Below are positions 1 to 6,649 of a stretch of 6,864 bases of DNA, one piece after another. A model generated the notes under the pieces. The model had not been told where the DNA came from. It saw only the letters and a list, made by a program, of their open reading frames with translations, and made no database searches. Position 1 is the stretch's first letter. Each line of letters starts with the position of its first letter. This DNA comes from Chloroflexota bacterium (lineage in GTDB: Bacteria > Chloroflexota > Anaerolineae > Anaerolineales > UBA4823). A program made the translations under genes and the position numbers. The stretch spans positions 1 through 6,864 of the forward strand of contig JAEWYL010000316.1 in NCBI GenBank assembly GCA_023395675.1, in the 5' to 3' direction.

Positions 1-551
1 AGGCCTCGGAGGGCGTCGAAGGCGCGCGCGTCCGGGCCGAGATCTATTCCGACTGGAGCCGCACCATGCTCCACCGCGGGGAGAATGACCGCGCCCTGGA
101 ATTTGCCCGCCGTGCGCTGGCCCTGGCAGAAGAAGCCGCCGATGACGGGGCTCTCTCGCAGGCGCACAATATGCTGGGCATCCTCTCTCGCAACGGCGGC
201 GATTTGGAGGCGGCGCGCCGGCACCTGGTGGAGAGCCTGCAGTTCGCCGGCAGCGCCGGTCATCCGGAGGCGCGCGTGGCGGCGCTGAATAACCTGGCCC
301 TGGTGCATGCAGCCCGCGACGATTATACGGAGGCGGTCGAGGCCGCCCGGGGCGCGCTGGAGGCCTGTCTCCTGACGGGCGACCGCCACCGGGAGGCCGC
401 CCTGCACAACAACCTGGCAGACCTGTACCACGCCCTGAGTCAGGCTGAACTGGCGATGGAACACCTGCGCCGGGCGGTGGTGATCTTCAGCGAGATTGGC
501 GAGGAGGGCGGGACGGCGAACCCCGAGATCTGGAAACTGATGGAATGGTGA
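1..551 (+). CDS. TPR-repeat protein, C-terminal fragment (5' end outside window)
   Basis: The reading frame is open from base 3, with the first full codon gcc, and ends at TGA 549-551. It gives about 182 visible residues. The in-frame ATG at 66 lies inside a TPR helix, so it is probably internal and the gene starts upstream of the window. The fragment consists of about four helical repeats of roughly 40 residues with the TPR pattern. Examples are ALEFARRALALAEEA, HNMLGILSRNGGDLEAARRH, ALNNLALVHAARDDYTEAVE and LHNNLADLYHALSQAELAME, followed by a short tail ending LMEW. TPR arrays of this long type (MalT or kinesin-light-chain style) mediate protein-protein contacts. In many GC-rich bacteria they form the C-terminal part of large signalling proteins with AAA/NB-ARC ATPase, cyclase or LuxR domains. 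Which N-terminal domain is present here cannot be seen. No membrane segment or signal is visible. The gene converges on sucB, with 86 bp between the two stops. Confidence 0.85.
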   Translation, partial: ASEGVEGARVRAEIYSDWSRTMLHRGENDRALEFARRALALAEEAADDGALSQAHNMLGILSRNGGDLEAARRHLVESLQFAGSAGHPEARVAALNNLALVHAARDDYTEAVEAARGALEACLLTGDRHREAALHNNLADLYHALSQAELAMEHLRRAVVIFSEIGEEGGTANPEIWKLMEW

Positions 552-568
552 TGCGTTTCGAAAAAGCA

Positions 569-613
569 AACAGGCCGTGTGGGGAGAGAGAAGCTCGTCC
601 CACACGGCCTGTT
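569..613 (-). terminator. Rho-independent terminator of the sucAB operon (convergent intergenic hairpin)
   Basis: Bases 569-583 (aacaggccgtgtggg) and 599-613 are perfect reverse complements. They form a 15-bp stem with a 15-nt loop. Read on the minus strand, the stem is followed at once by tgctttttcg, a T-rich tract, as expected for intrinsic termination of sucB transcription. On the plus strand the stem is followed by atatgaatac, which is a poor T-tract, so termination of the TPR gene here would be weaker. The hairpin fills most of the 86-bp gap between two converging genes. The stem and its position are seen directly; directionality is inferred from the tails. Confidence 0.85.
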
Positions 614-637
614 ATATGAATACGTCTCTCAGGCCGC

Positions 638-2032
638 TCAGCCTTCCAGAAGCAGGGTCTCCGGATCCTCAATCAGAGATTTGACCCGCACCAGGAACTG
701 CACCGCCTCACGCCCGTCCACAATCCTGTGGTCGTAGCTTAAGGCTACATACATCATCGGGCGGATGACGATCTCGTCGTCCACCGCCACCGGTCGCGGT
801 TCGATCTTGTGCAGGCCCAGGATGCCAACCTGAGGAGGATTCAGGATCGGCGTGCTCATCAGCGACCCGAAGACCCCTCCATTGGTGATGGTGAAAGTGC
901 CTCCGCGCAGGTCTTCGATGGATAGGCTGCCCTCCCGGGCTTTTTGGGCGAATTCGCCCGTCCTCTTCTCGATCTCGGCAAACGAAAGCCGGTCGGCGTC
1001 CCGGATCACCGGCACCACCAGGCCCTCCTCCGCGCCCACCGCAATGCCGATATCGTAATAATGCTTGAGCACGATTTCATCGCCTTGAATCTCGGCATTG
1101 ATGCGGGGAAAGGCCTTCAGAGCGCCGATCGAGGCTTTCACAAAGAATGAGGTAAATCCCAGCTTTACCCCGTATCGTTCCTGGAAGCTCTCGTTCCGGC
1201 GTTTGCGCAGGTCCATCACTGCCGTCATGTCCACTTCGTTGAACGTGGTCAGGATGGCCGCGGTCTGGTGCGCCTCGACCAGGCGCTGGGCGATCGTCCG
1301 CCTGCGGCGGGACATACGCACCCGTTCTTCCGCCCGCCCATCTGCGGCTGCAGGTGCTGGGCTTTCGCGCCTGGCAGCCGGTTCCGCTTCCTGCCGGGCC
1401 GGCGTAACCTGGGTTTCACGCTCGCGGGCCTGCCCCGGGTCGGGTTTACCGGCCGCCGCCGCTCCTGCCCCAGCCTGCCGGCCCTCCTCCTGGCGGCGCA
1501 GATACTGCTCCACCGCCTCTTTGGTCACCCGGCCTCCGGGGTCTGCGGCGGCGACCCGAGAGAGGTCAATGCCCATCTCCGCCGCCATGCGCCGGGCGAC
1601 CGGGGTAGCTGCGGGTTCGCCTGCCCGCCCGGGCTCCCTTTCCTGCGCGCCATCCCCGCCAGACGGGGTCTGGACCGGCTCGGACTGGCTGTCGGCGCTC
1701 CCGCGCGTCTGGATGATCTCCGGAGGTTGGGCTTCCGCCGCGGCCGGTTTGCTCTCCGGCTCAGCCGTCTTCTCAGTAGCCGGAGCGCCCCCGGCCTCCT
1801 CCTCGATCGCGGCGAGGGTGTCCCCCACTTTGACATCCTCGCCCTCTTTTCGTTCGATCCGGCTCAGCACGCCGGCACGCTCCGCGCCGACCTCCACGTT
1901 GACTTTGTCAGTCTCCAGCTCGACCAGCACCTCGCCGGCTTCCACGTGTTCTCCCTCCTGCTTCAGCCAGCGGCTGACCGTGGCTTCGAGCACGGATTCT
2001 CCTAAGGTTGGAACTACCACCCTGGTCGTCAT
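638..2032 (-). CDS. sucB: Dihydrolipoyllysine-residue succinyltransferase, E2 of 2-oxoglutarate dehydrogenase
   Basis: This is the E2 core of the 2-oxoglutarate dehydrogenase complex. It accepts the succinyl group from E1 on a swinging lipoyl arm and transfers it to CoA. Three domains are visible in 464 aa. The N-terminal lipoyl domain spans about residues 2-77, with the lipoylated lysine K43 in [10 protein letters not shown] peripheral-subunit (E3/E1) binding domain lies at about 141-178 ([15 protein letters not shown]...[12 protein letters not shown]). The catalytic domain spans about 236-464, with the succinyltransferase-type TTFNEVDM at 262-269, [10 protein letters not shown] at 381-390 and the active-site DHRIVDG at 434-440 (H435, D439). 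The linkers on both sides of the binding domain are long and rich in Ala, Pro, Glu and Arg, which makes the protein longer than the 405-aa E. coli SucB. The start is the ATG at 2030-2032, preceded by a good ribosome binding site. It lies 9 bp after the sucA stop, so the two are co-transcribed. The TTFNEVDM and ITNGGVFGS signatures favour the 2-oxoglutarate over the pyruvate or branched-chain E2, and the SucA neighbour agrees. Confidence 0.95.
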   Translation of the reverse strand: MTTRVVVPTLGESVLEATVSRWLKQEGEHVEAGEVLVELETDKVNVEVGAERAGVLSRIERKEGEDVKVGDTLAAIEEEAGGAPATEKTAEPESKPAAAEAQPPEIIQTRGSADSQSEPVQTPSGGDGAQEREPGRAGEPAATPVARRMAAEMGIDLSRVAAADPGGRVTKEAVEQYLRRQEEGRQAGAGAAAAGKPDPGQARERETQVTPARQEAEPAARRESPAPAAADGRAEERVRMSRRRRTIAQRLVEAHQTAAILTTFNEVDMTAVMDLRKRRNESFQERYGVKLGFTSFFVKASIGALKAFPRINAEIQGDEIVLKHYYDIGIAVGAEEGLVVPVIRDADRLSFAEIEKRTGEFAQKAREGSLSIEDLRGGTFTITNGGVFGSLMSTPILNPPQVGILGLHKIEPRPVAVDDEIVIRPMMYVALSYDHRIVDGREAVQFLVRVKSLIEDPETLLLEG

Positions 2033-2043
2033 CTCACTCCCCT
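2033..2043 (-). promoter_or_regulatory. Ribosome binding site of sucB overlapping the sucA stop codon
   Basis: On the minus strand the sequence AGGGGAG (2043 down to 2037) lies four bases before the sucB ATG. It shares its first two bases with the end of the sucA TAG stop (2044-2042). The overlap suggests translational coupling, with ribosomes finishing sucA close enough to re-initiate on sucB. It also supports ATG 2032 as the sucB start. Confidence 0.75.
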
Positions 2044-4879
2044 AATCTCTACGCATGGAAAACGGATTGCTCCGGCTCACCTCCGGCTGCTCGAACCGGT
2101 AAGCCTGCCGGATCAGTTCTGCCTGGTTCTGCTTATACCAGTTTGCCGATCCCTCAGCCGGGCTGGAGCTGGGCGGGCGGGTAACGTTGTCGAGGGAATA
2201 GCGGTCGCGAGAAATCTCTTCCAGGCAGTGGCGGATCGATTCCCAGGCCCCCATATTGCAGGGCTCCTCCTGGACCCAGCGCAGCCGCTGGAGGCGCGGG
2301 TAGCGCGCCAGAACCTCAGCCAGGACCTCCTCCGGGAAAGGATGGAGCTGTTCGACCCGGATCAGGGCCAGGTCTTGTGCTTTCTCTTTCTCCTCGCTGC
2401 CCAGCAGGTCGAAATACACTTTTCCACTGCACAGGAGCGCCGTAGTGATCCGCTCCGGCTCTTTCCCCGCCTCTGCATCGTCTATCACCGGTTCCCAGCT
2501 CCCCTGCGCCAGGTCCAGCGGGCGAGAGGCGGTCAGCGGGTTACGCAGCAGCCCTTTCGGTGTGAGCACGATCAAGGGCAGCGGGTCGGTTCGCAGCAGC
2601 GCCGCCTGCCTGCGCAGCAGGTGAAAATACTGCGCCGCCGTGGTCGGATATGCCAGGCGCAGGTTGAGCGACTCCGCCAGCTGCAGGAAACGCTCGGGCC
2701 TGCCGCTGGAGTGGTCCGGACCCTGTCCTTCGTTTGCGTGCGGCAGCAGCAGCACCAGCGATGGCGTCTGCCCCCATTTGGCCCGCGCCGAGATCAGGAA
2801 TTCATCCAGCACCGGCTGGGCGACATTGATGAAATCCCCGTACTGGGCTTCCCAGATGACCAGCCGCTCCGGGGCCTGGATGCTGTAGCCGAACTCGAAC
2901 CCGATGGCGCCATTCTCGCTCAGGGGGCTGTTCAGGATCTCGAACGATGCTTTTGCCTGCGGGATCGCCTGCAGGGGCAGGTAGGGCTCGCCGCTCTCCG
3001 TATCGTAGAACGCGGCGTGGCGCTGGCTGAAGGTACCCCGGACCACGTCCTCTCCGGTGAAGCGGATGGGCACGCCGTCCTCCAGGATCGTCCCCAGCGC
3101 CAGGGTTTCCGCAGCCGACCAGTCAATCGAGGCCTGCTCCGGCTGCTCGAATGCCTTTCGCCGCTGCCGCATGGCCCGCTCCACCTTGCGGTTGAGGCTG
3201 AAATCCTGGGGCAGTTCCAGCAGCGAGCGGTTGACGGCTTCGAGCCGCTCCAGGGGCACCTTCGTCTCCACGCGCCGGGCGGCTCCGGGCGGCGGCGGCT
3301 CCGGAATCTCCTCCACCAGGGCCTCCTCGGCCTTGAGCCGGTCGTTCGCTTCCTGTAATGCATGCATCCTGCTGTTGAAGAGGCTGTCCGCCTGGTCCGG
3401 CTCCAGGCTGCCGTCCTCCTGCAGCCTCCGGGCCCACAGGGCGCGCACGCTGGGGTGGTCGTTGATCACAGCGTACATCTTCGGTTGGGTGAAGCTCGGC
3501 TCATCGCCCTCGTTGTGCCCGTAGCGCCTGTAGCCCACCAGATCAATCAGGAAATCATCGTGAAAATGGTCCCGGTAGACAAAGGCGGTGCGGGCGGCCT
3601 CCAGGCAGGCAATCGGGTCGTCGGCGTTGACGTGGATCACCGGGATCTTGAAGCCCTTCGCCAGGTCGCTGGCGTACAGGGTGCTGCGCGTCTCCTGCCA
3701 GGTGGCGGTGTAGCCGAGCTGGTTGTTCGTGATGATGTGGATGCTGCCCCCGGTGTCGTAGCCCTGGAGGCGCGAGAAGTTCAGGGTCTCCGCCACAATC
3801 CCCTGGCCCGGGAAAGAAGCGTCCCCGTGGATCAGGACCGGCAGGGAGGCGTCCGGATAAAAGACCGGCGGTCCGGGCCGGTCCACCCGGCTGTCGGCGG
3901 CGCGCGCCATCCCCACCAGCACCGGGTCAATATGCTCCAGGTGGCTGGGGTTGGGAGGCATCCGCAGCAGGAGCTTGATCTCCTCCAGACCGCCCACCGC
4001 TTCCTGCGCGCCCTTGTGGTATTTCACGTCCCCGGTCCAGCCCAGTTCGTTCCGGGTCGGGAAGAGCGCCGTGGGGTCCCTGAACTCCGCCAGGATCTGC
4101 TCGTAGCTCTTGCCCATCACGTGGGCGAGCACGTTCAGGCGTCCCCGGTGAGCCATGCCGAGAAAGATCATGCAGATCTCTGCCTCCACCGCCCGGCGCA
4201 CGATCTCGTCCAGCATGGGGACCAGCATATCCAGCCCTTCGATCGAAAACCGGGTTTTCCCGGGGAAAATCCGGTGCAAAAACAGCTCGAACACCTCGAC
4301 CTGGGTCAGCCGTTCCAGCAGCGAGCGGGCCTCCTCCGGGCTGAACTGCGGGCGAAACCTCCCGCTCTCGGCGGCGTCCCGCAGCCAGGTCCTGGACTCC
4401 GGGTTGCGGATATGGTCGTAGTCAAACCCGCTCGTGCGGCAGTACACCTGCCGCAGGGCCTGGATGGCCTCGAAGGCGTTCTTCGACGTTTCTCCTGCCG
4501 GCCCCCCGACAATGCTCGCCGGCAGCTCCTTCAGCTCTGCTTCCGAGATTTCGTGGAACTCCGGCTGCAGCGATGGATCCCCAGGAGGCGGCGTTCCGAG
4601 TGGGTCCAACTGCGCATCCAAATGGCCGTAATAACGGATGGATTGGGCCAGGTTGGCGGCTGCGACCACCTTTGCCGCTGCCGCAGCATCCGCCCGGATC
4701 ACCCCCAGCTCGGCCGCCGGAGGCGCGGCTGCAGGCGCTCCGCCGTCCGCCGGCGGCTGCCAGGTCTCGAAATACTTACGCGTAGCCAGGTCTACACTCT
4801 CCGGATCCCGCTGGTAACGCTCGTAAAGCTCCAGCACGAAGCCGGCGTTGATCCCGCTAAATTCCTTCAGAACCGACAT
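2042..4879 (-). CDS. sucA: 2-oxoglutarate dehydrogenase E1 component
   Basis: This thiamine-diphosphate enzyme decarboxylates 2-oxoglutarate and reductively succinylates the lipoyl group of SucB in the TCA cycle, in the cytoplasm. The length of 945 aa is close to the 933 aa of E. coli SucA. In order, the protein shows an N-terminal E2-docking segment (about 7-40, FSGINAGFVLELYERYQRDP), then an Ala/Pro linker. GMAHRGRLNVL follows at 241-251, with the substrate-binding His244. TGDVKYHKG is at 282-290 (His288). The ThDP/Mg motif has GDA at 352-354 and NNQ at 385-387. GYRRYGHNEGDEPSFTQP spans 449-466. The transketolase-type pyrimidine domain includes FTGEDVVRGTFSQRHA at 607-622, WEAQYGDF at 676-683 and HANEGQGPDHSSGRPER at 714-730. 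A C-terminal domain ends near WYKQNQAEL at 914-922. The start ATG is the first after an in-frame TAA (4889-4891). No strong Shine-Dalgarno sequence precedes it; only GGGGA about 13 bases away is visible. It is the first gene of the sucAB operon. All family motifs are intact. Confidence 0.96.
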   Translation of the reverse strand: MSVLKEFSGINAGFVLELYERYQRDPESVDLATRKYFETWQPPADGGAPAAAPPAAELGVIRADAAAAAKVVAAANLAQSIRYYGHLDAQLDPLGTPPPGDPSLQPEFHEISEAELKELPASIVGGPAGETSKNAFEAIQALRQVYCRTSGFDYDHIRNPESRTWLRDAAESGRFRPQFSPEEARSLLERLTQVEVFELFLHRIFPGKTRFSIEGLDMLVPMLDEIVRRAVEAEICMIFLGMAHRGRLNVLAHVMGKSYEQILAEFRDPTALFPTRNELGWTGDVKYHKGAQEAVGGLEEIKLLLRMPPNPSHLEHIDPVLVGMARAADSRVDRPGPPVFYPDASLPVLIHGDASFPGQGIVAETLNFSRLQGYDTGGSIHIITNNQLGYTATWQETRSTLYASDLAKGFKIPVIHVNADDPIACLEAARTAFVYRDHFHDDFLIDLVGYRRYGHNEGDEPSFTQPKMYAVINDHPSVRALWARRLQEDGSLEPDQADSLFNSRMHALQEANDRLKAEEALVEEIPEPPPPGAARRVETKVPLERLEAVNRSLLELPQDFSLNRKVERAMRQRRKAFEQPEQASIDWSAAETLALGTILEDGVPIRFTGEDVVRGTFSQRHAAFYDTESGEPYLPLQAIPQAKASFEILNSPLSENGAIGFEFGYSIQAPERLVIWEAQYGDFINVAQPVLDEFLISARAKWGQTPSLVLLLPHANEGQGPDHSSGRPERFLQLAESLNLRLAYPTTAAQYFHLLRRQAALLRTDPLPLIVLTPKGLLRNPLTASRPLDLAQGSWEPVIDDAEAGKEPERITTALLCSGKVYFDLLGSEEKEKAQDLALIRVEQLHPFPEEVLAEVLARYPRLQRLRWVQEEPCNMGAWESIRHCLEEISRDRYSLDNVTRPPSSSPAEGSANWYKQNQAELIRQAYRFEQPEVSRSNPFSMRRD

Positions 4880-4936
4880 TGGTTGGTATTATTCCCCGTC
4901 TCTATCATATTCTGGATCTCAAGCCGTTCACCCCCA

Positions 4937-4966
4937 GGCCAATCGCCGCTGCCTGCGCGGCTGGCC
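4937..4966 (-). other. Stem-loop in the predicted sucA leader
   Basis: GGCCA (4937-4941) pairs with TGGCC (4962-4966), and GCCGC (4945-4949) pairs with GCGGC (4957-4961). This gives ten G/C-rich pairs interrupted by a 3-nt bulge, around a 7-nt loop. If transcription starts from the promoter candidate near 5005, the element lies in the 5' untranslated region of sucA, about 60 bases before the start codon. No T-tract follows it on the minus strand, so it is not a terminator. It may be incidental in GC-rich DNA, or it may affect leader structure or stability. Confidence 0.35.
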
Positions 4967-5011
4967 GGGCCGCGTACAGCCGGGATACAGTTCTTGACCA
5001 ATCTTGTCGTC

Positions 5012-5040
5012 ATTATAGTCTATAACCACCCCCGGTGCAA
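5012..5040 (-). promoter_or_regulatory. Candidate sigma-70-type promoter for sucAB
   Basis: On the minus strand a perfect TATAAT -10 box (5017 down to 5012) lies 17 bp downstream of TTGCAC (5040 down to 5035). That word matches the -35 consensus TTGACA at its first three bases only. Spacing is ideal, and transcription would start near 5005, giving a leader of about 125 nt before the sucA ATG. The -10 box is strong and the -35 box weak, which would fit a promoter helped by an activator. This is inference from consensus alone. Confidence 0.45.
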
Positions 5041-5051
5041 AGTTCGGTGCA
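5033..5051. repeat. Short direct repeat CGGTGCA over the sucAB -35 region
   Basis: CGGTGCA occurs at 5033-5039 and again at 5045-5051, a 12-bp period. The first copy overlaps the proposed -35 box of sucAB and the second lies just upstream of it. Tandem half-sites in this position could be an activator or repressor site. The word is short, and a chance origin is possible. Confidence 0.3.
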
Positions 5052-5319
5052 GCAGGGCCGCAGCCTGTTTCAACCGGCCGCGGTCGCTGCTTCACGATTT
5101 TCCACGTTCACCCTTTCACCCCCTTCGCGCTCCATTATCAAATAATTAAGATATACTACTAGATGAGAATTTTGATACAGTATAGCGTATTCCTGCTACC
5201 AACGGGGACTCTGCAGAGACTGCTTCTTCACTGTATCTATTCTTTCTTAATCGTTCAAAAATTTAACCTAGTCCTGCACGCATCACATCACCGGCTGGTA
5301 GTTCGGGACTGATCCTCAT

Positions 5320-5325
5320 GGAGGT
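5320..5325 (+). promoter_or_regulatory. Ribosome binding site of the HtrA-like gene
   Basis: GGAGGT at 5320-5325 is a near-perfect Shine-Dalgarno sequence, 11 bases before the ATG at 5337. It decides the start. The other nearby ATG at 5318 overlaps this site and is in a different frame. Confidence 0.75.
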
Positions 5326-5336
5326 AAGCGTACAAT

Positions 5337-6524
5337 ATGGACAGGAACAGGTTCGCTATCACAGCCGTAATCGGCTGCGCCGCCCTGGTCGTTCTCCTGG
5401 TGGTTGCAATCCCGGCAGCCTTTCTGATCCCCTCCGCTCGTTTGCAGGTCTTTGGCCGGAACCCTGCCGGCGCAGTCACCGGCCCGGCAGGGGCCGGAGC
5501 GCAGGGAGTTCCGGATACCGGCTCGGAAAACCCGAATCCCGACCCTGCCATCACAGCGGACGCCGCGCTCCCCTCCCTGGTGGACCTGTACCAGCAAAAC
5601 AGCGCCGGGGTGGTCAGTATTCGCCGCCCCGGTCAGGCGTCTTCCCAGGCGAATGGTGCCGGTTTTATCCTGGATGAAGCCGGACACATCCTCACCGCCG
5701 CCCACCTGGCGGCAGAGGCCGAAGAGCTAACGGTCATTTTTCACAACGGTTTTGAGGCCCGGGCCAGGGTCATCGGCAGTGATGCAGGCAGCGGCCTGGC
5801 GGTCCTCCTGGCGGAGGCGCTGGTTGAGGGCGCGCATCCCCTCACCCTGGGCGATTCGGACGCCCTGCAGGTGGGAGAATGGGTGGTGGCACTCGGCAAC
5901 CCCTCCGGGGCCAGCAGCAGCATGACCGCCGGGATCGTCTCCGCCCTGGGGCAGCAATTCACCTCCCCGCAGGCCGCTTTCAGTCTTCCCCTGGGCATCC
6001 AGATCCAGAACGCCATCCATTCCGGGAATACCGGCGGGCCTCTGTTGAATCTCCAGGGGGAGGTCATCGCGATCAACGCCCAGCTCTCCGAAATTGACGG
6101 GCAGACAGGCCCGGCCGTGGGTTATGCCCTCCCGGCCAGCGTCGTCCGCCATGTTGTCCCGGTCCTGATCGAAAAAGGGGCTTACGAGTGGCCCTGGCTG
6201 GGGCTTTCAGGGGAGCCGGTCAACCTGGAGATCGCCGAAGCAAACAGGCTGCCGCATCAGCAGGGGGCTTATGTCACCTGGGTGGTCCCGGGCAGCCCCG
6301 CAGCAAAGGCCGGTCTGATCGGAAGGCAGAACCCTGAGGGGGGTGACATCATCCTGGCTGCCGACGGCGAGCGTGTAGAGCACTTTACCGGCCTCCTGGC
6401 GCTAATCCTGTTCAAGAACCCGGGCGACCGGGTGATCTTATGGATATCCCGGGCAGGAGAGCAGCTGGAGGTCCCGCTCATCCTGGAACCCCGCCCGGCA
6501 GGGATCGGGGCGGAGACCTATTGA
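5337..6524 (+). CDS. Membrane-anchored HtrA/DegP-like trypsin-fold + PDZ protein, probable pseudoprotease
   Basis: This 395-aa protein has the architecture of HtrA (S1C) quality-control proteases. An N-terminal hydrophobic segment (about residues 7-31, rich in Ala, Val and Leu) should anchor it in the membrane, with the rest outside the cytoplasm. A Gly/Pro/Asn-rich linker (about 40-78) follows, then a trypsin-like domain (about 80-278) and one PDZ domain (about 285-383). Family landmarks are clear: GAGFILDEAGHILTAAH, TLGDSDALQVGEWVVALGNP, MTAGIVSALGQ and VGYALPASVV. The catalytic His123 is kept. The Asp of the usual DLAVL is Gly153 (SDAGSGLAVL, codon ggc 5793-5795), and the nucleophile of GNSGGPL is Thr232 (GNTGGPL, codon acc 6030-6032). 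With two of three triad residues replaced, ordinary proteolysis is unlikely. A chaperone, scaffold or peptide-sensing role through the PDZ domain is my inference. The frame is intact, with codon use like its neighbours and no sign of decay. It is transcribed divergently from sucAB and a hairpin follows it. Confidence 0.9.
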   Translation: MDRNRFAITAVIGCAALVVLLVVAIPAAFLIPSARLQVFGRNPAGAVTGPAGAGAQGVPDTGSENPNPDPAITADAALPSLVDLYQQNSAGVVSIRRPGQASSQANGAGFILDEAGHILTAAHLAAEAEELTVIFHNGFEARARVIGSDAGSGLAVLLAEALVEGAHPLTLGDSDALQVGEWVVALGNPSGASSSMTAGIVSALGQQFTSPQAAFSLPLGIQIQNAIHSGNTGGPLLNLQGEVIAINAQLSEIDGQTGPAVGYALPASVVRHVVPVLIEKGAYEWPWLGLSGEPVNLEIAEANRLPHQQGAYVTWVVPGSPAAKAGLIGRQNPEGGDIILAADGERVEHFTGLLALILFKNPGDRVILWISRAGEQLEVPLILEPRPAGIGAETY

Positions 6525-6570
6525 GGCATGGCTTTTTCAAAGTCGAAAGCCCGGCTCGGGATGTGAGGCA

Positions 6571-6605
6571 TTGGGGGATGGGCTGCTGTGCAGCCCATCC
6601 CCCAG
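6571..6605 (+). terminator. Hairpin terminator after the HtrA-like gene
   Basis: Bases 6572-6586 (tgggggatgggctgc) and 6590-6604 are perfect reverse complements. They give a 15-bp G/C-rich stem closed by the 3-nt loop TGT, extended by one G-T pair at 6571/6605. It begins 47 bases after the stop of the HtrA-like gene and ends 45 bases before the next start. The following sequence (gtccgcattctt) has only a few T residues, so termination may be partial, and the hairpin could also act as an mRNA 3'-end stabiliser. On the minus strand the tail is tgcctcacat, with no T-tract. Confidence 0.65.
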
Positions 6606-6634
6606 TCCGCATTCTTAAGGTCGTTATTTCTATT

Positions 6635-6641
6635 AAAGGAG
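6635..6641 (+). promoter_or_regulatory. Ribosome binding site deciding a GTG start
   Basis: AAAGGAG at 6635-6641 lies 8 bases before GTG 6650. The nearby ATG at 6654 is in another frame that reaches a stop after nine codons. The Shine-Dalgarno position therefore supports the GTG start of the last gene. Confidence 0.65.
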
Positions 6642-6649
6642 ACGCGTTA

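Larger units (their letters stand above)
4880..5336. other. Divergent intergenic region between sucA and the HtrA-like gene
   Basis: This 457-bp stretch holds no credible gene. The plus-strand open frame that crosses part of it is the antisense shadow of sucA. The half next to sucA (about 4920-5100) is GC-rich and contains the candidate sucAB promoter and a leader hairpin. The part from about 5131 to 5275 is clearly A+T-rich compared with the rest of the window. It contains several -10-like words on both strands, such as TATACT 5152-5157 on + and TATACT 5184-5179 on -. I could not pair any of them with a good -35 box at 16-18 bp. The promoter of the HtrA-like gene is most likely in this A+T-rich part, but I cannot place it. 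Confidence 0.7.

Noticed and set aside
1098..2045. Long plus-strand open frames opposite sucB (also 1268-2005)
   Set aside because: They mirror the Ala/Pro-rich linker of sucB and have low-complexity Ser/Ala/Arg products without domains.
4994..5026. TTGACC with TATAAC on the plus strand as a promoter
   Set aside because: The spacing is 21 bp, and the alternative -10 words give 13-14 bp. Neither is compatible with a normal sigma-70 promoter, and the nearest plus-strand gene starts over 300 bp away.
3362..5149. A 595-codon open frame on the plus strand opposite the first half of sucA and the intergenic region
   Set aside because: It is antisense to a strongly conserved sucA. Its product is rich in Arg, Gln and Pro with no recognisable motif, as expected for the complement of a GC-rich gene.
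5172..5200. TTGATA (5172-5177) as a -35 box for the HtrA-like gene
   Set aside because: No acceptable -10 hexamer is found 16-18 bp downstream; the words there are GC-containing.
5174..5237. Inverted copies of GATACAGT (5174-5181) and ACTGTATC (5230-5237) in the A+T-rich intergenic block
   Set aside because: An 8-bp inverted match 48 bp apart is expected by chance about once in a region of this size, and neither copy sits on a convincing promoter.
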